From an uncultured Flavobacteriales bacterium (GTDB lineage Bacteria > Bacteroidota > Bacteroidia > Flavobacteriales_D > Sanyastnellaceae), in assembly GCA_905480095.1 (NCBI GenBank), contig CAJQPF010000040.1, forward strand, positions 1-57,487: a stretch of 57,487 bases of DNA, in the 5' to 3' direction. The stretch's first letter is position 1, and the number at the start of each line of letters is the position of its first letter. The notes below the pieces were generated by a model. It ran no database searches, was not told where the DNA came from, and saw nothing but the letters and a program-made list of their open reading frames with translations. Of the stretch, positions 21,501 to 31,251 are shown one piece after another. A program made the position numbers and the translations under genes.

Positions 21501-21968
21501 TTTGTTTTCATACGTCACATATGGAGATTCCATATCTACCCAATAGCCCATTTTCTTTGTGAGATCATTCCAAACCCCAGTGTATTTCATGACGGCCTTA
21601 CGGCATGCATTGTTGTATTCTTCGACTGAAATTTTCTTTCCAATGTCTTCCTTCGTAATCCCTAACTCCTTCTCTACCCCGAGTTCAACAGGCAAACCGT
21701 GAGTGTCCCATCCGGCCTTTCTATCCACTCGCTTCCCCTTGAGTGTGGCGTACCTACAGAAAATATCTTTAATAGAACGCCCCATGACGTGATGAATACC
21801 GGGCATCCCATTTGCTGAAGGCGGACCCTCATAAAAAACATATGGGTTGTCGGCTGGGCGAGAATCTATGCTCGCCTGAAATGTGTTTTCGCGCTCCCAA
21901 ATCTCAAGCACTTCTTGTGCAATGCTTGGGAGGTTTAGTGAACCACGTTCTGGAAATCCTTTCGACAT
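18594..21968 (-). CDS. ileS: Isoleucine--tRNA ligase
   Basis: [24 protein letters not shown] (HIGH region), [33 protein letters not shown]; ORF extends to 22001. Confidence 0.97.
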   Translation of the reverse strand: [1124 protein letters not shown]

Positions 21969-22022
21969 CAAAATAACTGTTGGGTTTTGCGAAGATAACA
22001 CCCTTGAATTAAGGAAATGCGC

Positions 22023-23465
22023 TTAGACCCGAACGAGTTTAAGCATATTCGTCATCCCCGTATCAGCAATAGGCATAGAGGCCACATGTACTACAAAATC
22101 ACCCTCTTTCACATTGCCATCTTTAAATAACAAATACTTGATATCTGCAATCGTGTGATCTGTGCTTACCATCTTCTCGTAAAAGACCGTCTTTACCCCC
22201 CAAACCAAATTCATTTGATTCAATACTTCTCTGTTAGACGTAAACATGAAAATGGTGGCTTTGGGTCTCTGACTGCTGACTTTTTGAGCTGTATAGCCCG
22301 AATAAGTCATCGTGACGATTGCGCTGGCCTTCGTCCTTCTGGCGAGGCGACAAGCGTTGTAACAAATTGAATCAGAGATAAAGCGCTCATCATCAGGGTT
22401 ATACGGAGGCCGTTCGTTAAAAGGCTTTTGATTGTTCGCTTCCATAGAATTGATGATTTGCGTCATGGCCCTTACTGCATGTATTGGATATTTTCCAACA
22501 CTCGTTTCTGCAGACAGCATCACGGCATCTGTACCGTCAAGTACCGCATTTGCAACATCATTCACCTCAGCCCTGGTCGGTGTGGCGCTTTCTATCATGC
22601 TCTCCATCATTTGGGTTGCCACAATGACCGGCCTCCCCAATGTCAGACATTTGGAAATGATGTCCTTCTGAATAAGCGGAACATCTTGCATGGGGACTTC
22701 GACGCCGAGGTCCCCTCTGGCAATCATCACCGCATCCGCTGCTTCTAAAATGGCATCTAAGTCGATGATGGCTTCGGGCTTTTCAATTTTCGCCACGACC
22801 CTCGCATGCTTGTTGTGCTTTTTAATGATGCTTTTCAGCGCATTGATGTCACTGGCGCTCCGAACAAATGAGAGTCCTATCCAATCGACATTTTCTTCGA
22901 GCGCAAAAGCAAGATCTTTTTCGTCCTTCTTAGTAATGCAGGGAAGTGAAATCTTTGTCTGGGGGAGGTTTAATCCTTTTCGTGAACTTAGATTTCCGCC
23001 GTGAATGACTTTACAAATAACTTCTGATTTTCCGTCAGTTGAAATGACTTCAAGTCGGAGCTTTCCGTCGTCGAGTAAGATGGGCTCACCTGCTTTTACA
23101 TCTTCTGCAAATTGTTCATAGTCGGTATAAAGGACTTTATCTGTCCCTTCTCCAGCGCCTACTTTGATGACGAGCTGGTTGCTTTCAACAAGCTCTGTTT
23201 GGCCACCCTCGATTTCACCCACCCTAAGCTTGGGACCTTGAAGATCAATTAAAATAGCCGTGCTTGTGTTCAGATCTCTATCCAGTTTACGGATGTTCGT
23301 AATCACTTCCTTGTGAGCCTTATGATCTCCATGAGAGGAGTTTATTCTCACAACATTCATCCCGGCCAGCAACAGTTGCTCTAGCATCTCTGGAGAAGAT
23401 GTCGCAGGACCGATTGTCGCTATAATTTTTGTGAGTTTACTTGGAAATAATGATTGCTTATTCAT
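22023..23465 (-). CDS. pyk: Pyruvate kinase
   Basis: 480 aa; TKIIATIGPATSS, MNVVRINSSHG, DAVMIARGDLGVEVP, VIVATQMMESMI. Confidence 0.97.
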   Translation of the reverse strand: MNKQSLFPSKLTKIIATIGPATSSPEMLEQLLLAGMNVVRINSSHGDHKAHKEVITNIRKLDRDLNTSTAILIDLQGPKLRVGEIEGGQTELVESNQLVIKVGAGEGTDKVLYTDYEQFAEDVKAGEPILLDDGKLRLEVISTDGKSEVICKVIHGGNLSSRKGLNLPQTKISLPCITKKDEKDLAFALEENVDWIGLSFVRSASDINALKSIIKKHNKHARVVAKIEKPEAIIDLDAILEAADAVMIARGDLGVEVPMQDVPLIQKDIISKCLTLGRPVIVATQMMESMIESATPTRAEVNDVANAVLDGTDAVMLSAETSVGKYPIHAVRAMTQIINSMEANNQKPFNERPPYNPDDERFISDSICYNACRLARRTKASAIVTMTYSGYTAQKVSSQRPKATIFMFTSNREVLNQMNLVWGVKTVFYEKMVSTDHTIADIKYLLFKDGNVKEGDFVVHVASMPIADTGMTNMLKLVRV

Positions 23466-23887
23466 TCTGTATATATATCTAGTTCAAACATCGCCTCTAA
23501 AGCACCTGATTTCTCAGGATTCAAAAAAGTTACCATTGTAACAAGGTTCGAATTTCTAATTCTGTTAATGACATTTTCTGACGCCATAATGCCATGGCCT
23601 AATCTAAGTAAATAATCTAAAGAAGAAGCGCCAGGTGCTAAAACCCCCTCAGGGACACGGTTTAGAATTAACGCAATATCCAAACCTTCTTCTTCATTAC
23701 AATATCGCAACACGATGTGTCTTGTTACAATATTCTTGATTTTTGACTCAATCTCTCTATCGAACGCTAAATTCCATCCAAAGATTCGATTTAATTCCCA
23801 TGCCATACGATGACTTCCCACATGTGACCCCATCCCTAAAAGATCGAAGTCACACTCAATTTCCATATCGAGTTGAAGCTTTGCCAT
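23462..23887 (-). CDS. IPExxxVDY family protein
   Basis: MAKLQLDMEIECDFDLLGMGSHVGSHRMAWELNRIFGWNLAFDREIE; located between rnc and pyk. Confidence 0.65.
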   Translation of the reverse strand: MAKLQLDMEIECDFDLLGMGSHVGSHRMAWELNRIFGWNLAFDREIESKIKNIVTRHIVLRYCNEEEGLDIALILNRVPEGVLAPGASSLDYLLRLGHGIMASENVINRIRNSNLVTMVTFLNPEKSGALEAMFELDIYTE

Positions 23888-23908
23888 GGGCACGAAGATA
23901 ATCGGTCG

Positions 23909-24652
23909 TTATGAATTATCACTTGGTTCTTTGGATTCTTCTTCCATAAATACATGCTTCCAACCCATTCTAGATGCTTCGCGTTCCGCAATTTTCTTAG
24001 ACCGGCCCGTCCCAGACCCAATACAAGAATCATCCGCAAAAACCTCCACTTCATACGCATTTTCACCATCAACAATAAACGCTTTGACAACATTGTATGT
24101 TAGGGTAACTCGTTGTTTTTGAGCCCAATGATGAAGTTGACTTTTAAAATCCGTGGTTTCATGGATTTTCTCGTCTAAACCAAAGCGTTTTAAGAGGTTG
24201 ATCAGGGCTTTATTTGTTTGAACATAACCAAAGTCCAAATACAATGCGCCTATTAGAGCCTCCATTGCGTTGCCCACCATTGTAGGTCTGATATCTTCAC
24301 GTCGCATCTTCACTTCTAACAAGCCCTCTAGATCTATAAACTCTCCCAATAAATTAATGTTTTTTCTGCTTACAATCTTTGACTTGCGCTGTGTAAGAAG
24401 GCCCTCTTGTGCTTCAGGATCCTTGTCATACAAATATGCCGCAACACTAAGGTCAAGCACCGCATCTCCAAGAAACTCAAGACGTTCATTGCTCTTCATC
24501 CCAGAATAATCTCCATCTAAAATAGAGGAATGCCTGAAAGCTTCTTTGTAGTAAGAGATGTTTTTGACGCGAAGCCCAAAATGATGCCGCACCAATTTTT
24601 TGATAAGACTGGCCGAGGGATCATTTTCTAAAAATCGGCGAAGCAGTTGCAT
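23909..24652 (-). CDS. rnc: Ribonuclease III
   Basis: NERLEFLGDAVLDLSVAAYLY signature; C-terminal dsRBD SGTGRSKKIAEREASRMGWKHV; start MQLLRRF at 24652 preferred. Confidence 0.95.
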   Translation of the reverse strand: MQLLRRFLENDPSASLIKKLVRHHFGLRVKNISYYKEAFRHSSILDGDYSGMKSNERLEFLGDAVLDLSVAAYLYDKDPEAQEGLLTQRKSKIVSRKNINLLGEFIDLEGLLEVKMRREDIRPTMVGNAMEALIGALYLDFGYVQTNKALINLLKRFGLDEKIHETTDFKSQLHHWAQKQRVTLTYNVVKAFIVDGENAYEVEVFADDSCIGSGTGRSKKIAEREASRMGWKHVFMEEESKEPSDNS

Positions 24653-24674
24653 TAGGTCCCTTGGATCTGCTTTC

Positions 24675-25982
24675 CTAGCCGGCGAATTTCTTAAACAATA
24701 CAGAAGCATTGTGTCCTCCGAAACCGAATGTGTTTGACAGTGCAGCGCCTACAGTACGATGTCGTGCTTTATTAAAGGTGAAATCAAGCTTGGGATCTAA
24801 ACCTTCGTCTTCATGTTCAAAATTAATCGTGGGAGGAATAATTCCATGTTCAATCGCCAGAATACATGCCATCGCCTCTATGGCACCTGCGGCACCGAGC
24901 AGATGTCCTGTCATCGACTTTGTTGACGAAATACTTAGTTTATACGCAGCATCCCCAAACACTTTTTGAATGGCTTGGGTTTCAGCGATATCTCCCAAGG
25001 GTGTAGATGTGCCGTGAACGTTCACGTAGTCTACCTCTTCAGGGTTCATTCCTGCATCTTCAAGGGTCGCCCGCATGACGTTTGTAGCGCCTAGCCCCTC
25101 AGGGTGAGGCGCTGTAATGTGATGCGCATCTGCACTCATTCCACCACCTACCATTTCGCAATAAATTTTTGCGCCTCTCGCTTGAGCGTGTTCAAGAGAT
25201 TCGAGAATAATCGCTCCAGCACCTTCTCCTAGGACAAACCCATCACGCGTTTTATCGAAAGGTCGTGAGGCGCGTTTGGCATCATCGTTTCGAGTAGACA
25301 GCGCTTTGAGAGCGTTAAACCCACCTATTCCTCCTTCCGTAACAGCAGCTTCTGAACCACCCGTGACCATAATATCTGCTTTGCCTAATCGAATCAGATT
25401 GAATGAATCAATTAAAGCGTGAGTAGAACTGGCGCAAGCACTTACTGTTGCATAGTTGGGTCCACGAAATCCGTTTCTGATACTTATGTGTCCAGCTGCA
25501 ATATCTGGAATCATCATCGGAATAAAGAAGGGGGAAAAACGAGGTGTTCCGTCTCCCTGATAGTAGTTTTTGGCTTCATCCATAAAGCTTTGAAAGCCTC
25601 CAACCCCTGAGCCCCAGATTACTCCGGCTCTGTCTGGGTTAACCCTAAACTTTTCGGCATTGCTTAATTCTTCTTCGGAACCAGCTTCAAATGTGATGTC
25701 TTCACAGACAATTCCTGCATCGTCAAGCGCCTGTTTCGAACTCACTACAGCATACTGACTGTAGAGATCCATTCTTCTAGAGTCGCGGCGATGTATATGT
25801 TCAAGGGGGTCAAACCCTTTGACCTCACATGCGAATCTGGTTTTGAATTTTGAGGCATCAAAACGTGTAATTTCAGCAGCCCCGCTCACGCCGTCAACTA
25901 AATTGTTCCAGAAAGATACGGGGTCATTGCCTAGAGGCGTTAACGCCCCTAAACCTGTTACAACTACACGTTTAAGTTCCAT
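24675..25982 (-). CDS. fabF: 3-oxoacyl-ACP synthase II
   Basis: 435 aa; VVVTGLGALTPLGND, ATVSACASSTHAL, VNVHGTSTPLGD, STKSMTGHLLGAAGAIE. Confidence 0.97.
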   Translation of the reverse strand: MELKRVVVTGLGALTPLGNDPVSFWNNLVDGVSGAAEITRFDASKFKTRFACEVKGFDPLEHIHRRDSRRMDLYSQYAVVSSKQALDDAGIVCEDITFEAGSEEELSNAEKFRVNPDRAGVIWGSGVGGFQSFMDEAKNYYQGDGTPRFSPFFIPMMIPDIAAGHISIRNGFRGPNYATVSACASSTHALIDSFNLIRLGKADIMVTGGSEAAVTEGGIGGFNALKALSTRNDDAKRASRPFDKTRDGFVLGEGAGAIILESLEHAQARGAKIYCEMVGGGMSADAHHITAPHPEGLGATNVMRATLEDAGMNPEEVDYVNVHGTSTPLGDIAETQAIQKVFGDAAYKLSISSTKSMTGHLLGAAGAIEAMACILAIEHGIIPPTINFEHEDEGLDPKLDFTFNKARHRTVGAALSNTFGFGGHNASVLFKKFAG

Positions 25983-25999
25983 AGACGAATGCCAAAGGC

Positions 26000-26236
26000 T
26001 TACTTAGTCGCTTTCTCTATATGCTCCACCGCTTGTCCGACAGTGCTGATATTCTCAGCTTGATCGTCAGGAATTGCGATATTAAATTCTTTCTCAAACT
26101 CCATAATGAGTTCTACTGTGTCGAGAGAATCGGCACCTAAATCGTTTGTGAAGCTTGCCTCTAGCGTTACTTCTCCTGCTTCCAACCCTAGCTTATCAAC
26201 GATGATAGCTGTTACTTTTTCACTGATTTCAGACAT
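26000..26236 (-). CDS. acpP: Acyl carrier protein
   Basis: [17 protein letters not shown]...[23 protein letters not shown]; start MSEISE chosen because the -7 box at 26259-26266 leaves no leader for the M at 26251. Confidence 0.96.
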   Translation of the reverse strand: MSEISEKVTAIIVDKLGLEAGEVTLEASFTNDLGADSLDTVELIMEFEKEFNIAIPDDQAENISTVGQAVEHIEKATK

Positions 26237-26258
26237 AATAATAGTGTTCAATTTGAGG

Positions 26259-26290
26259 CAAAACTAACCCAATAGTTCACCCTAAAGCAA
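26259..26290 (-). promoter_or_regulatory. Bacteroidota-type promoter for acpP-fabF-rnc
   Basis: Minus strand: TTG-N21-TAGTTTTG, matching the TTG / TAnnTTTG consensus. Confidence 0.6.
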
Positions 26291-26392
26291 CAATAACAAG
26301 AAAGTTTTAACCAAAAAGATGATAATACAAATATCAAACCCATAGAAATCAACCCTAAACGCCCTCAGAACATTCATGTCTTGACGTCATAT

Positions 26393-27040
26393 TCACGAAT
26401 ATTTAATCATAATATCGTTGATGTCCTTGCGATTTAAGTTGGGCACTTCACAATTGTCTGATGGAAAGCCAAAGGGAATATTTAAATACGCCCGTTCATT
26501 CTCAGGCCTCTCTAATATTTCAGCGAGAAACTTCATCGGCGAGGGTGTATGAGTTAACGCAACAAGACCGATTTCATGAAGCGCTGTTAACAAAATCCCC
26601 ACCGCAATTCCCACACTCTCATTGACATAGTAATTTTGAGATTTCCCCGATTGACCAGTCCCATATGAGTGCTTGAATACAACAATTAATCCCGGTGCAT
26701 CTTCAATAAATGGCTTGATTTCGTTTGTGTCGAAGGGCTCCAAATCCTTCATCCACTCTTGACTCATTCTTCCATTGTAGTTTTTATACTCCTCCGCTTC
26801 AGCAGCAACTCTAATTCTCTTTCGAATCTCAGGATCTGTGACCAAACAGAATGACCATGGTTGTTTGTGTGCGCCTGAGGGAGCGGTGCCGGCAGCGGCG
26901 ATGCAGTTGATAACAGCATCCATGGGAACATCATCCGAAGAGAATTGTCGAACACTGCGACGGGTTTTCATTTTCTCAAGGAAGTCATGACTGCGCTTAA
27001 GCATATCTTGTGGTGAGACCCTTTCTGGTTGATACTTCAT
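26393..27040 (-). CDS. Nitroreductase family protein
   Basis: 215 aa; MKTRRSVRQFSSDDVPMDAVINCIAAAGTAPSGAHKQPWSF. Confidence 0.9.
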   Translation of the reverse strand: MKYQPERVSPQDMLKRSHDFLEKMKTRRSVRQFSSDDVPMDAVINCIAAAGTAPSGAHKQPWSFCLVTDPEIRKRIRVAAEAEEYKNYNGRMSQEWMKDLEPFDTNEIKPFIEDAPGLIVVFKHSYGTGQSGKSQNYYVNESVGIAVGILLTALHEIGLVALTHTPSPMKFLAEILERPENERAYLNIPFGFPSDNCEVPNLNRKDINDIMIKYS

Positions 27041-27804
27041 TTGTTTTTATAAGGAGAAGTATCTCTCAGTTTTTGCATCAATTTGGAGGCATATATAAAG
27101 TCATTGAGCGTTTGCGAATCCGAGACCATCATGTCAGCATTGTCACCTTTGAAAGCAATCTCCCCATTGTGGATAAAGTGTATCGTATCTGAAGCTTCAA
27201 TGACGCTGTTCATATCGTGGCTTACAACAACAGTCGTCATGCCATATTCATTCGTAATATCCAAGATCAAATTGTCAATGACAATTGCGGTTTGGGGGTC
27301 CAAACCAGAGTTGGGTTCGTCGCAAAAAAGATATTTAGGATTCATTGAGATGGCACGAGCGATCCCTACTCTCTTTTGCATTCCGCCACTCAGTTCTGCA
27401 GGAAACTTATCTCCCTGGCCTTCAAGTTCAACGCGCGACAAACAATCTTGGACTCTGGCAGACATGCTTGCCTCGTCCATATCACTGAACATCTTTAGCG
27501 GGAATTTGATGTTTTCAGAAACTGTCATTGAGTCAAACAATGCCCCGCCTTGAAATAACATTCCTATTTCTTTTCTAATCTCTTTTCGTTCCTTTCTGTT
27601 CATTACAGTAAAGTCACGTCCATCAAAAAATACATGGCCTAAATCTGGCTCTAGCAATCCTACTGTACACTTGGTAAGGACACTTTTGCCTGAACCGGAT
27701 CTTCCTATGATAAAGTTGACCTTGCCTTTTTCGAACGTCGCGCTCACATCTTTTAAAACGTGAGTGCCTCCAAACGATTTTGATATGTTTTTTACTTCAA
27801 TCAA
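27037..27804 (-). CDS. ABC transporter ATP-binding protein (Mla/MlaF-like)
   Basis: 255 aa; IIGRSGSGKSVLTKC Walker A, ELSGGMQKRVGIARAI signature, YLFCDEPNSGLDP Walker B. Confidence 0.92.
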   Translation of the reverse strand: MIEVKNISKSFGGTHVLKDVSATFEKGKVNFIIGRSGSGKSVLTKCTVGLLEPDLGHVFFDGRDFTVMNRKERKEIRKEIGMLFQGGALFDSMTVSENIKFPLKMFSDMDEASMSARVQDCLSRVELEGQGDKFPAELSGGMQKRVGIARAISMNPKYLFCDEPNSGLDPQTAIVIDNLILDITNEYGMTTVVVSHDMNSVIEASDTIHFIHNGEIAFKGDNADMMVSDSQTLNDFIYASKLMQKLRDTSPYKNK

Positions 27805-27813
27805 GCTGAGAAA

Positions 27814-28566
27814 TTATGTAAGAAGAAGTTTTGTGAGAACGAGGTTTGTAAGCATGATGATAACGACACTATATACCACCGCCTTGGTACTCGATTTCGC
27901 AACTTCTATCGCACCACCAGAGGTAAAGTATCCGTGATAGGCGGAGACAGAGGTCATGATCAAGGCAAAAATAGTGGTCTTAATCAATGCGTAAACGACA
28001 TCGTATGAGGCAAAGTCTACTTGGAGACCATACTCGAAGTCTGCCATACTGCTCACCCCCGTGATAAGGGCTATAACTGCGCCAGATGACACGCCCAATG
28101 CCATGCTCATTATGACGAGGACTGGAATACATATAAAACCCGCGATGATCTTAGGTAAAACAAGAAATCCGGCACTATTCACCCCCATGATTTCGAGTGC
28201 ATCAATCTGTTCTGTCACACGCATTGTACCGAGCTGTGAAGCAATGTTTGAGCCAATCTTTCCTGCCAGAATAACAGGAATAAGTGTCGGCGAAAACTCT
28301 AAAATCATGGTTTGGCGTACCGTAAAACCTATCGTATAAACTGGGATCCAACCACTGATCTGATGGGCGGTCTGCAAGCACATTACGGCTCCCATGAAAA
28401 CACTCAAAAGCGCCACAATCCCTATGCTTTCAATACCTATTATTGACATTTCTTTCACCAATTGTCGACGAAAAATCTTGCCTTTTTCGGGTCTATGCAA
28501 TACTGTGGCCATAAACCGCGTATATCTTCCTATGTTAAAGATGATGCCCACAGCGCTAAGGTACAC
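27814..28566 (-). CDS. MlaE-family ABC transporter permease
   Basis: 250 aa; VRQTMILEFSPTLIPVILAGKIGSNIASQLGTMRVTEQIDALEIMGVN. Confidence 0.92.
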   Translation of the reverse strand: MYLSAVGIIFNIGRYTRFMATVLHRPEKGKIFRRQLVKEMSIIGIESIGIVALLSVFMGAVMCLQTAHQISGWIPVYTIGFTVRQTMILEFSPTLIPVILAGKIGSNIASQLGTMRVTEQIDALEIMGVNSAGFLVLPKIIAGFICIPVLVIMSMALGVSSGAVIALITGVSSMADFEYGLQVDFASYDVVYALIKTTIFALIMTSVSAYHGYFTSGGAIEVAKSSTKAVVYSVVIIMLTNLVLTKLLLT

Positions 28567-28589
28567 GTAACTATTCCTAACTTCACCCC

Positions 28590-28733
28590 ATGAATAAACG
28601 ACTTGTCAATCATATTTTGTTATGCACTTTTGTTCTCGTTTCATCGCTCACGTTATTAAGTGGATGCGCATCGACGAAGGGCTGCGGGACATGTGATGCT
28701 TATGGGTGTGTCGACATTGACAATCATGAATAA
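28590..28733 (+). CDS. Small (47 aa) lipoprotein, not in the supplied ORF track
   Basis: MNKRLVNHILLCTFVLVSSLTLLSGCASTKGCGTCDAYGCVDIDNHE*; lipobox LLSGC; stop overlaps the manC start (ATGAATAA). Confidence 0.7.
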   Translation: MNKRLVNHILLCTFVLVSSLTLLSGCASTKGCGTCDAYGCVDIDNHE

Positions 28734-29799
28734 GCCCGAAAATACATTTGCCATCATCATGGCGGGAGGAATAGGTAGCAGGTTTTGGCCGATGTCTAGA
28801 ACTTCTAAACCCAAACAATTTCTTGATATTCTAGGCACTGGACAATCGCTTATCCAGATGACGTACTCAAGACTTTCTAAGGTTGTTCCCCCTTCAAATA
28901 TTCTCGTCGTGACAAATGAGCGTTACCGCGCTCAAGTTGAAAGTCACCTGCCTTTAATCCCCTCCGCAAACATTCTCTGTGAACCCCACATGCGCAATAC
29001 CGCGCCGTGTATCGCATATGCAAATGCTGTGATTGCCAACCGCATGCCGTCCGAAACAGATCCTTCCGAAATTGGAATCATTGTCGCTCCTTCAGACCAC
29101 CTCATCCTAGATGCTTCAGAATTTGAGCGCATCATTTCAATGGCCCTTACAAATGCATGTTCAACGTCATCCTTGATCACTCTTGGAATAAAGCCAACAC
29201 GCCCCGATACCGGATACGGGTATATTAAATACTCTGGTAAAAATGACATCGCACAGGTAGAGAGATTTACTGAAAAACCGGATCTCGAAACTGCCAAATC
29301 CTTTCTTTCCCAGGGTGACTATTGTTGGAACAGTGGCATTTTTGTGTGGTCTTTAAAAAGCATCTCAGAATCCTTCTCAACTCACCTCCGCGTATTGTCA
29401 GAAGCTTTTAGTGGTGCGAAACTTTGGGGAAAACCCGGTGAGGTCGATGCGATTTACGACAAATGTGAATCAATATCTATCGACTACGGAATTCTCGAAA
29501 AATCATCCGAAGTTCGCGTGATTACTTGCGAATTTGGCTGGTCTGATCTCGGAACATGGACGTCTATTTCAAACCATTTAGGAACCGATTCAAACGGAAA
29601 CAGTTCCAGTGGAACACATTTATATTCATCTGAATCATCTGGAAACATCGTCGTATCAGATGACAACAAACTGATCGCCATCAGGGGGCTTAAGGACTTT
29701 ATCGTTGTTGATACCCCTGATGCGTTGCTGGTTTGTCCTAAATCTGACGAACAGTGGGTGAAAGATCTCGTGGGTGAATTGAACGAGGGAAATAAATAG
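28726..29799 (+). CDS. manC: Mannose-1-phosphate guanylyltransferase
   Basis: MNKPENTFAIIMAGGIGSRFWPMSRTSKPKQFLD; YGYIKYSGKND...VERFTEKPD; ORF track start at 28660 is a longer extension. Confidence 0.93.
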   Translation: MNKPENTFAIIMAGGIGSRFWPMSRTSKPKQFLDILGTGQSLIQMTYSRLSKVVPPSNILVVTNERYRAQVESHLPLIPSANILCEPHMRNTAPCIAYANAVIANRMPSETDPSEIGIIVAPSDHLILDASEFERIISMALTNACSTSSLITLGIKPTRPDTGYGYIKYSGKNDIAQVERFTEKPDLETAKSFLSQGDYCWNSGIFVWSLKSISESFSTHLRVLSEAFSGAKLWGKPGEVDAIYDKCESISIDYGILEKSSEVRVITCEFGWSDLGTWTSISNHLGTDSNGNSSSGTHLYSSESSGNIVVSDDNKLIAIRGLKDFIVVDTPDALLVCPKSDEQWVKDLVGELNEGNK

Positions 29800-29813
29800 T
29801 CCGACTCAATACC

Positions 29814-31211
29814 TTACGTATTGCCGATCATATTTCCAGGAACGACCCAAGCATCATATTCTTCTCCAGTGAGGTAGCCCAGCGAAAGTGCCGCTTCACG
29901 AAGGGTTGTGCCTTCTGCATGTGCTTTACCAGCGATTTCAGCCGATTTATAGTAGCCGATTTTTGTGTTGAGGGCCGTGACGAGCATCAGGCTGTTCTCG
30001 ACAAGTTCGGAGATACGAGATTCGTTCGCCGTGATGCCTTCAACACAATTCTTTGCAAAAGAACGTGCACTGTCGCCAAGTAGTCTCGCAGATTCTAGGA
30101 TGTTTCGTGCCATCATAGGCTTGAATACATTGAGTTCATAATGACCTTGGGTTCCGCCCACAACAATCGCAACATCGTTCCCCAGCACTTGAGCACACAC
30201 CATGGTGATCGCTTCGCATTGGGTGGGGTTTACTTTTCCAGGCATAATCGAAGAACCTGGCTCGTTTGCTGGAAGTTGTAGTTCACCGATTGCTGAGCGA
30301 GGACCCGAGCCCATCATTCTGATGTCGTTGGCAATCTTATTCAGGGAGACCGCAAGCTGGCGGAGTGCTCCATGAGACTCTACAACCGCATCGTGGGCGG
30401 CAAGCGCTTCAAACTTGTTAGGTGCAGTTACAAAGGGGTGCGTCGTCGATGACGCAATGTGAGCAGCAACAGTTTCAGAATAGCCAGAAGGCGTATTGAT
30501 CCCTGTTCCAACAGCTGTCCCTCCTAAAGCGAGCTCGGAAAGATGTGTCAATGAGGAGCGAAGCGCACGCATACCATAGTCCAATTGGGCCACATATCCT
30601 GAAAATTCCTGACCGAGCGTCAGAGGCGTTGCGTCCATCAGATGGGTGCGCCCGATTTTCACAATCGAATCGAACGCTTTTGATTTCGCCGCAAGGGCAT
30701 CGCGAAGTATTTGTATGCCTGGCAAGGTGTTCTCTACAATCAACGAATACGCCGCGATATGCATCGCCGTTGGAAATGTGTCATTCGAAGATTGACTCTT
30801 ATTTACATCGTCATTGGGATGAACTGGGCGCGTGCCCGTTCCAAGCGTGCCGCCTGAAAGTTGATGGCATCTGTTGGCGATAACTTCATTCACATTCATA
30901 TTTGACTGCGTGCCGGAACCTGTTTGCCAAACAACAAGAGGAAACTGATTGTCGTGCTTTCCGTCAAGAATTTCACCACATGCGGTAGAAATTAGGTCTC
31001 TGGTTTCTTCAGATAAAATGCCACACTCGCAGTTGGTGATTGCGGCCGCACGTTTAAGATGGGCGAAAGCATACACGATCTCGAGTGGCATAGAAGAGGA
31101 AGGGCCTATGCGGAAGTTGTTGCGTGAACGTTCTGTTTGTGCGCCCCAAAGTACATGAGACGGTACTTTTACTTCTCCGAGCGTGTCTTTTTCAATGCGG
31201 AAATCTGACAT
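29814..31211 (-). CDS. fumC: Class II fumarate hydratase
   Basis: 465 aa; [16 protein letters not shown] signature, [20 protein letters not shown]. Confidence 0.96.
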   Translation of the reverse strand: MSDFRIEKDTLGEVKVPSHVLWGAQTERSRNNFRIGPSSSMPLEIVYAFAHLKRAAAITNCECGILSEETRDLISTACGEILDGKHDNQFPLVVWQTGSGTQSNMNVNEVIANRCHQLSGGTLGTGTRPVHPNDDVNKSQSSNDTFPTAMHIAAYSLIVENTLPGIQILRDALAAKSKAFDSIVKIGRTHLMDATPLTLGQEFSGYVAQLDYGMRALRSSLTHLSELALGGTAVGTGINTPSGYSETVAAHIASSTTHPFVTAPNKFEALAAHDAVVESHGALRQLAVSLNKIANDIRMMGSGPRSAIGELQLPANEPGSSIMPGKVNPTQCEAITMVCAQVLGNDVAIVVGGTQGHYELNVFKPMMARNILESARLLGDSARSFAKNCVEGITANESRISELVENSLMLVTALNTKIGYYKSAEIAGKAHAEGTTLREAALSLGYLTGEEYDAWVVPGNMIGNT

Positions 31212-31251
31212 GATGTTTATCGTAGTGACGTTTATTTAGTGGGAAATGCTG

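Noticed and set aside
28660-28725. N-terminal extension of manC as given in the ORF track
   Set aside because: It overlaps the lipoprotein ORF in another frame, and the conserved nucleotidyltransferase start (MNKPENTFAIIMAGG) begins at 28726.
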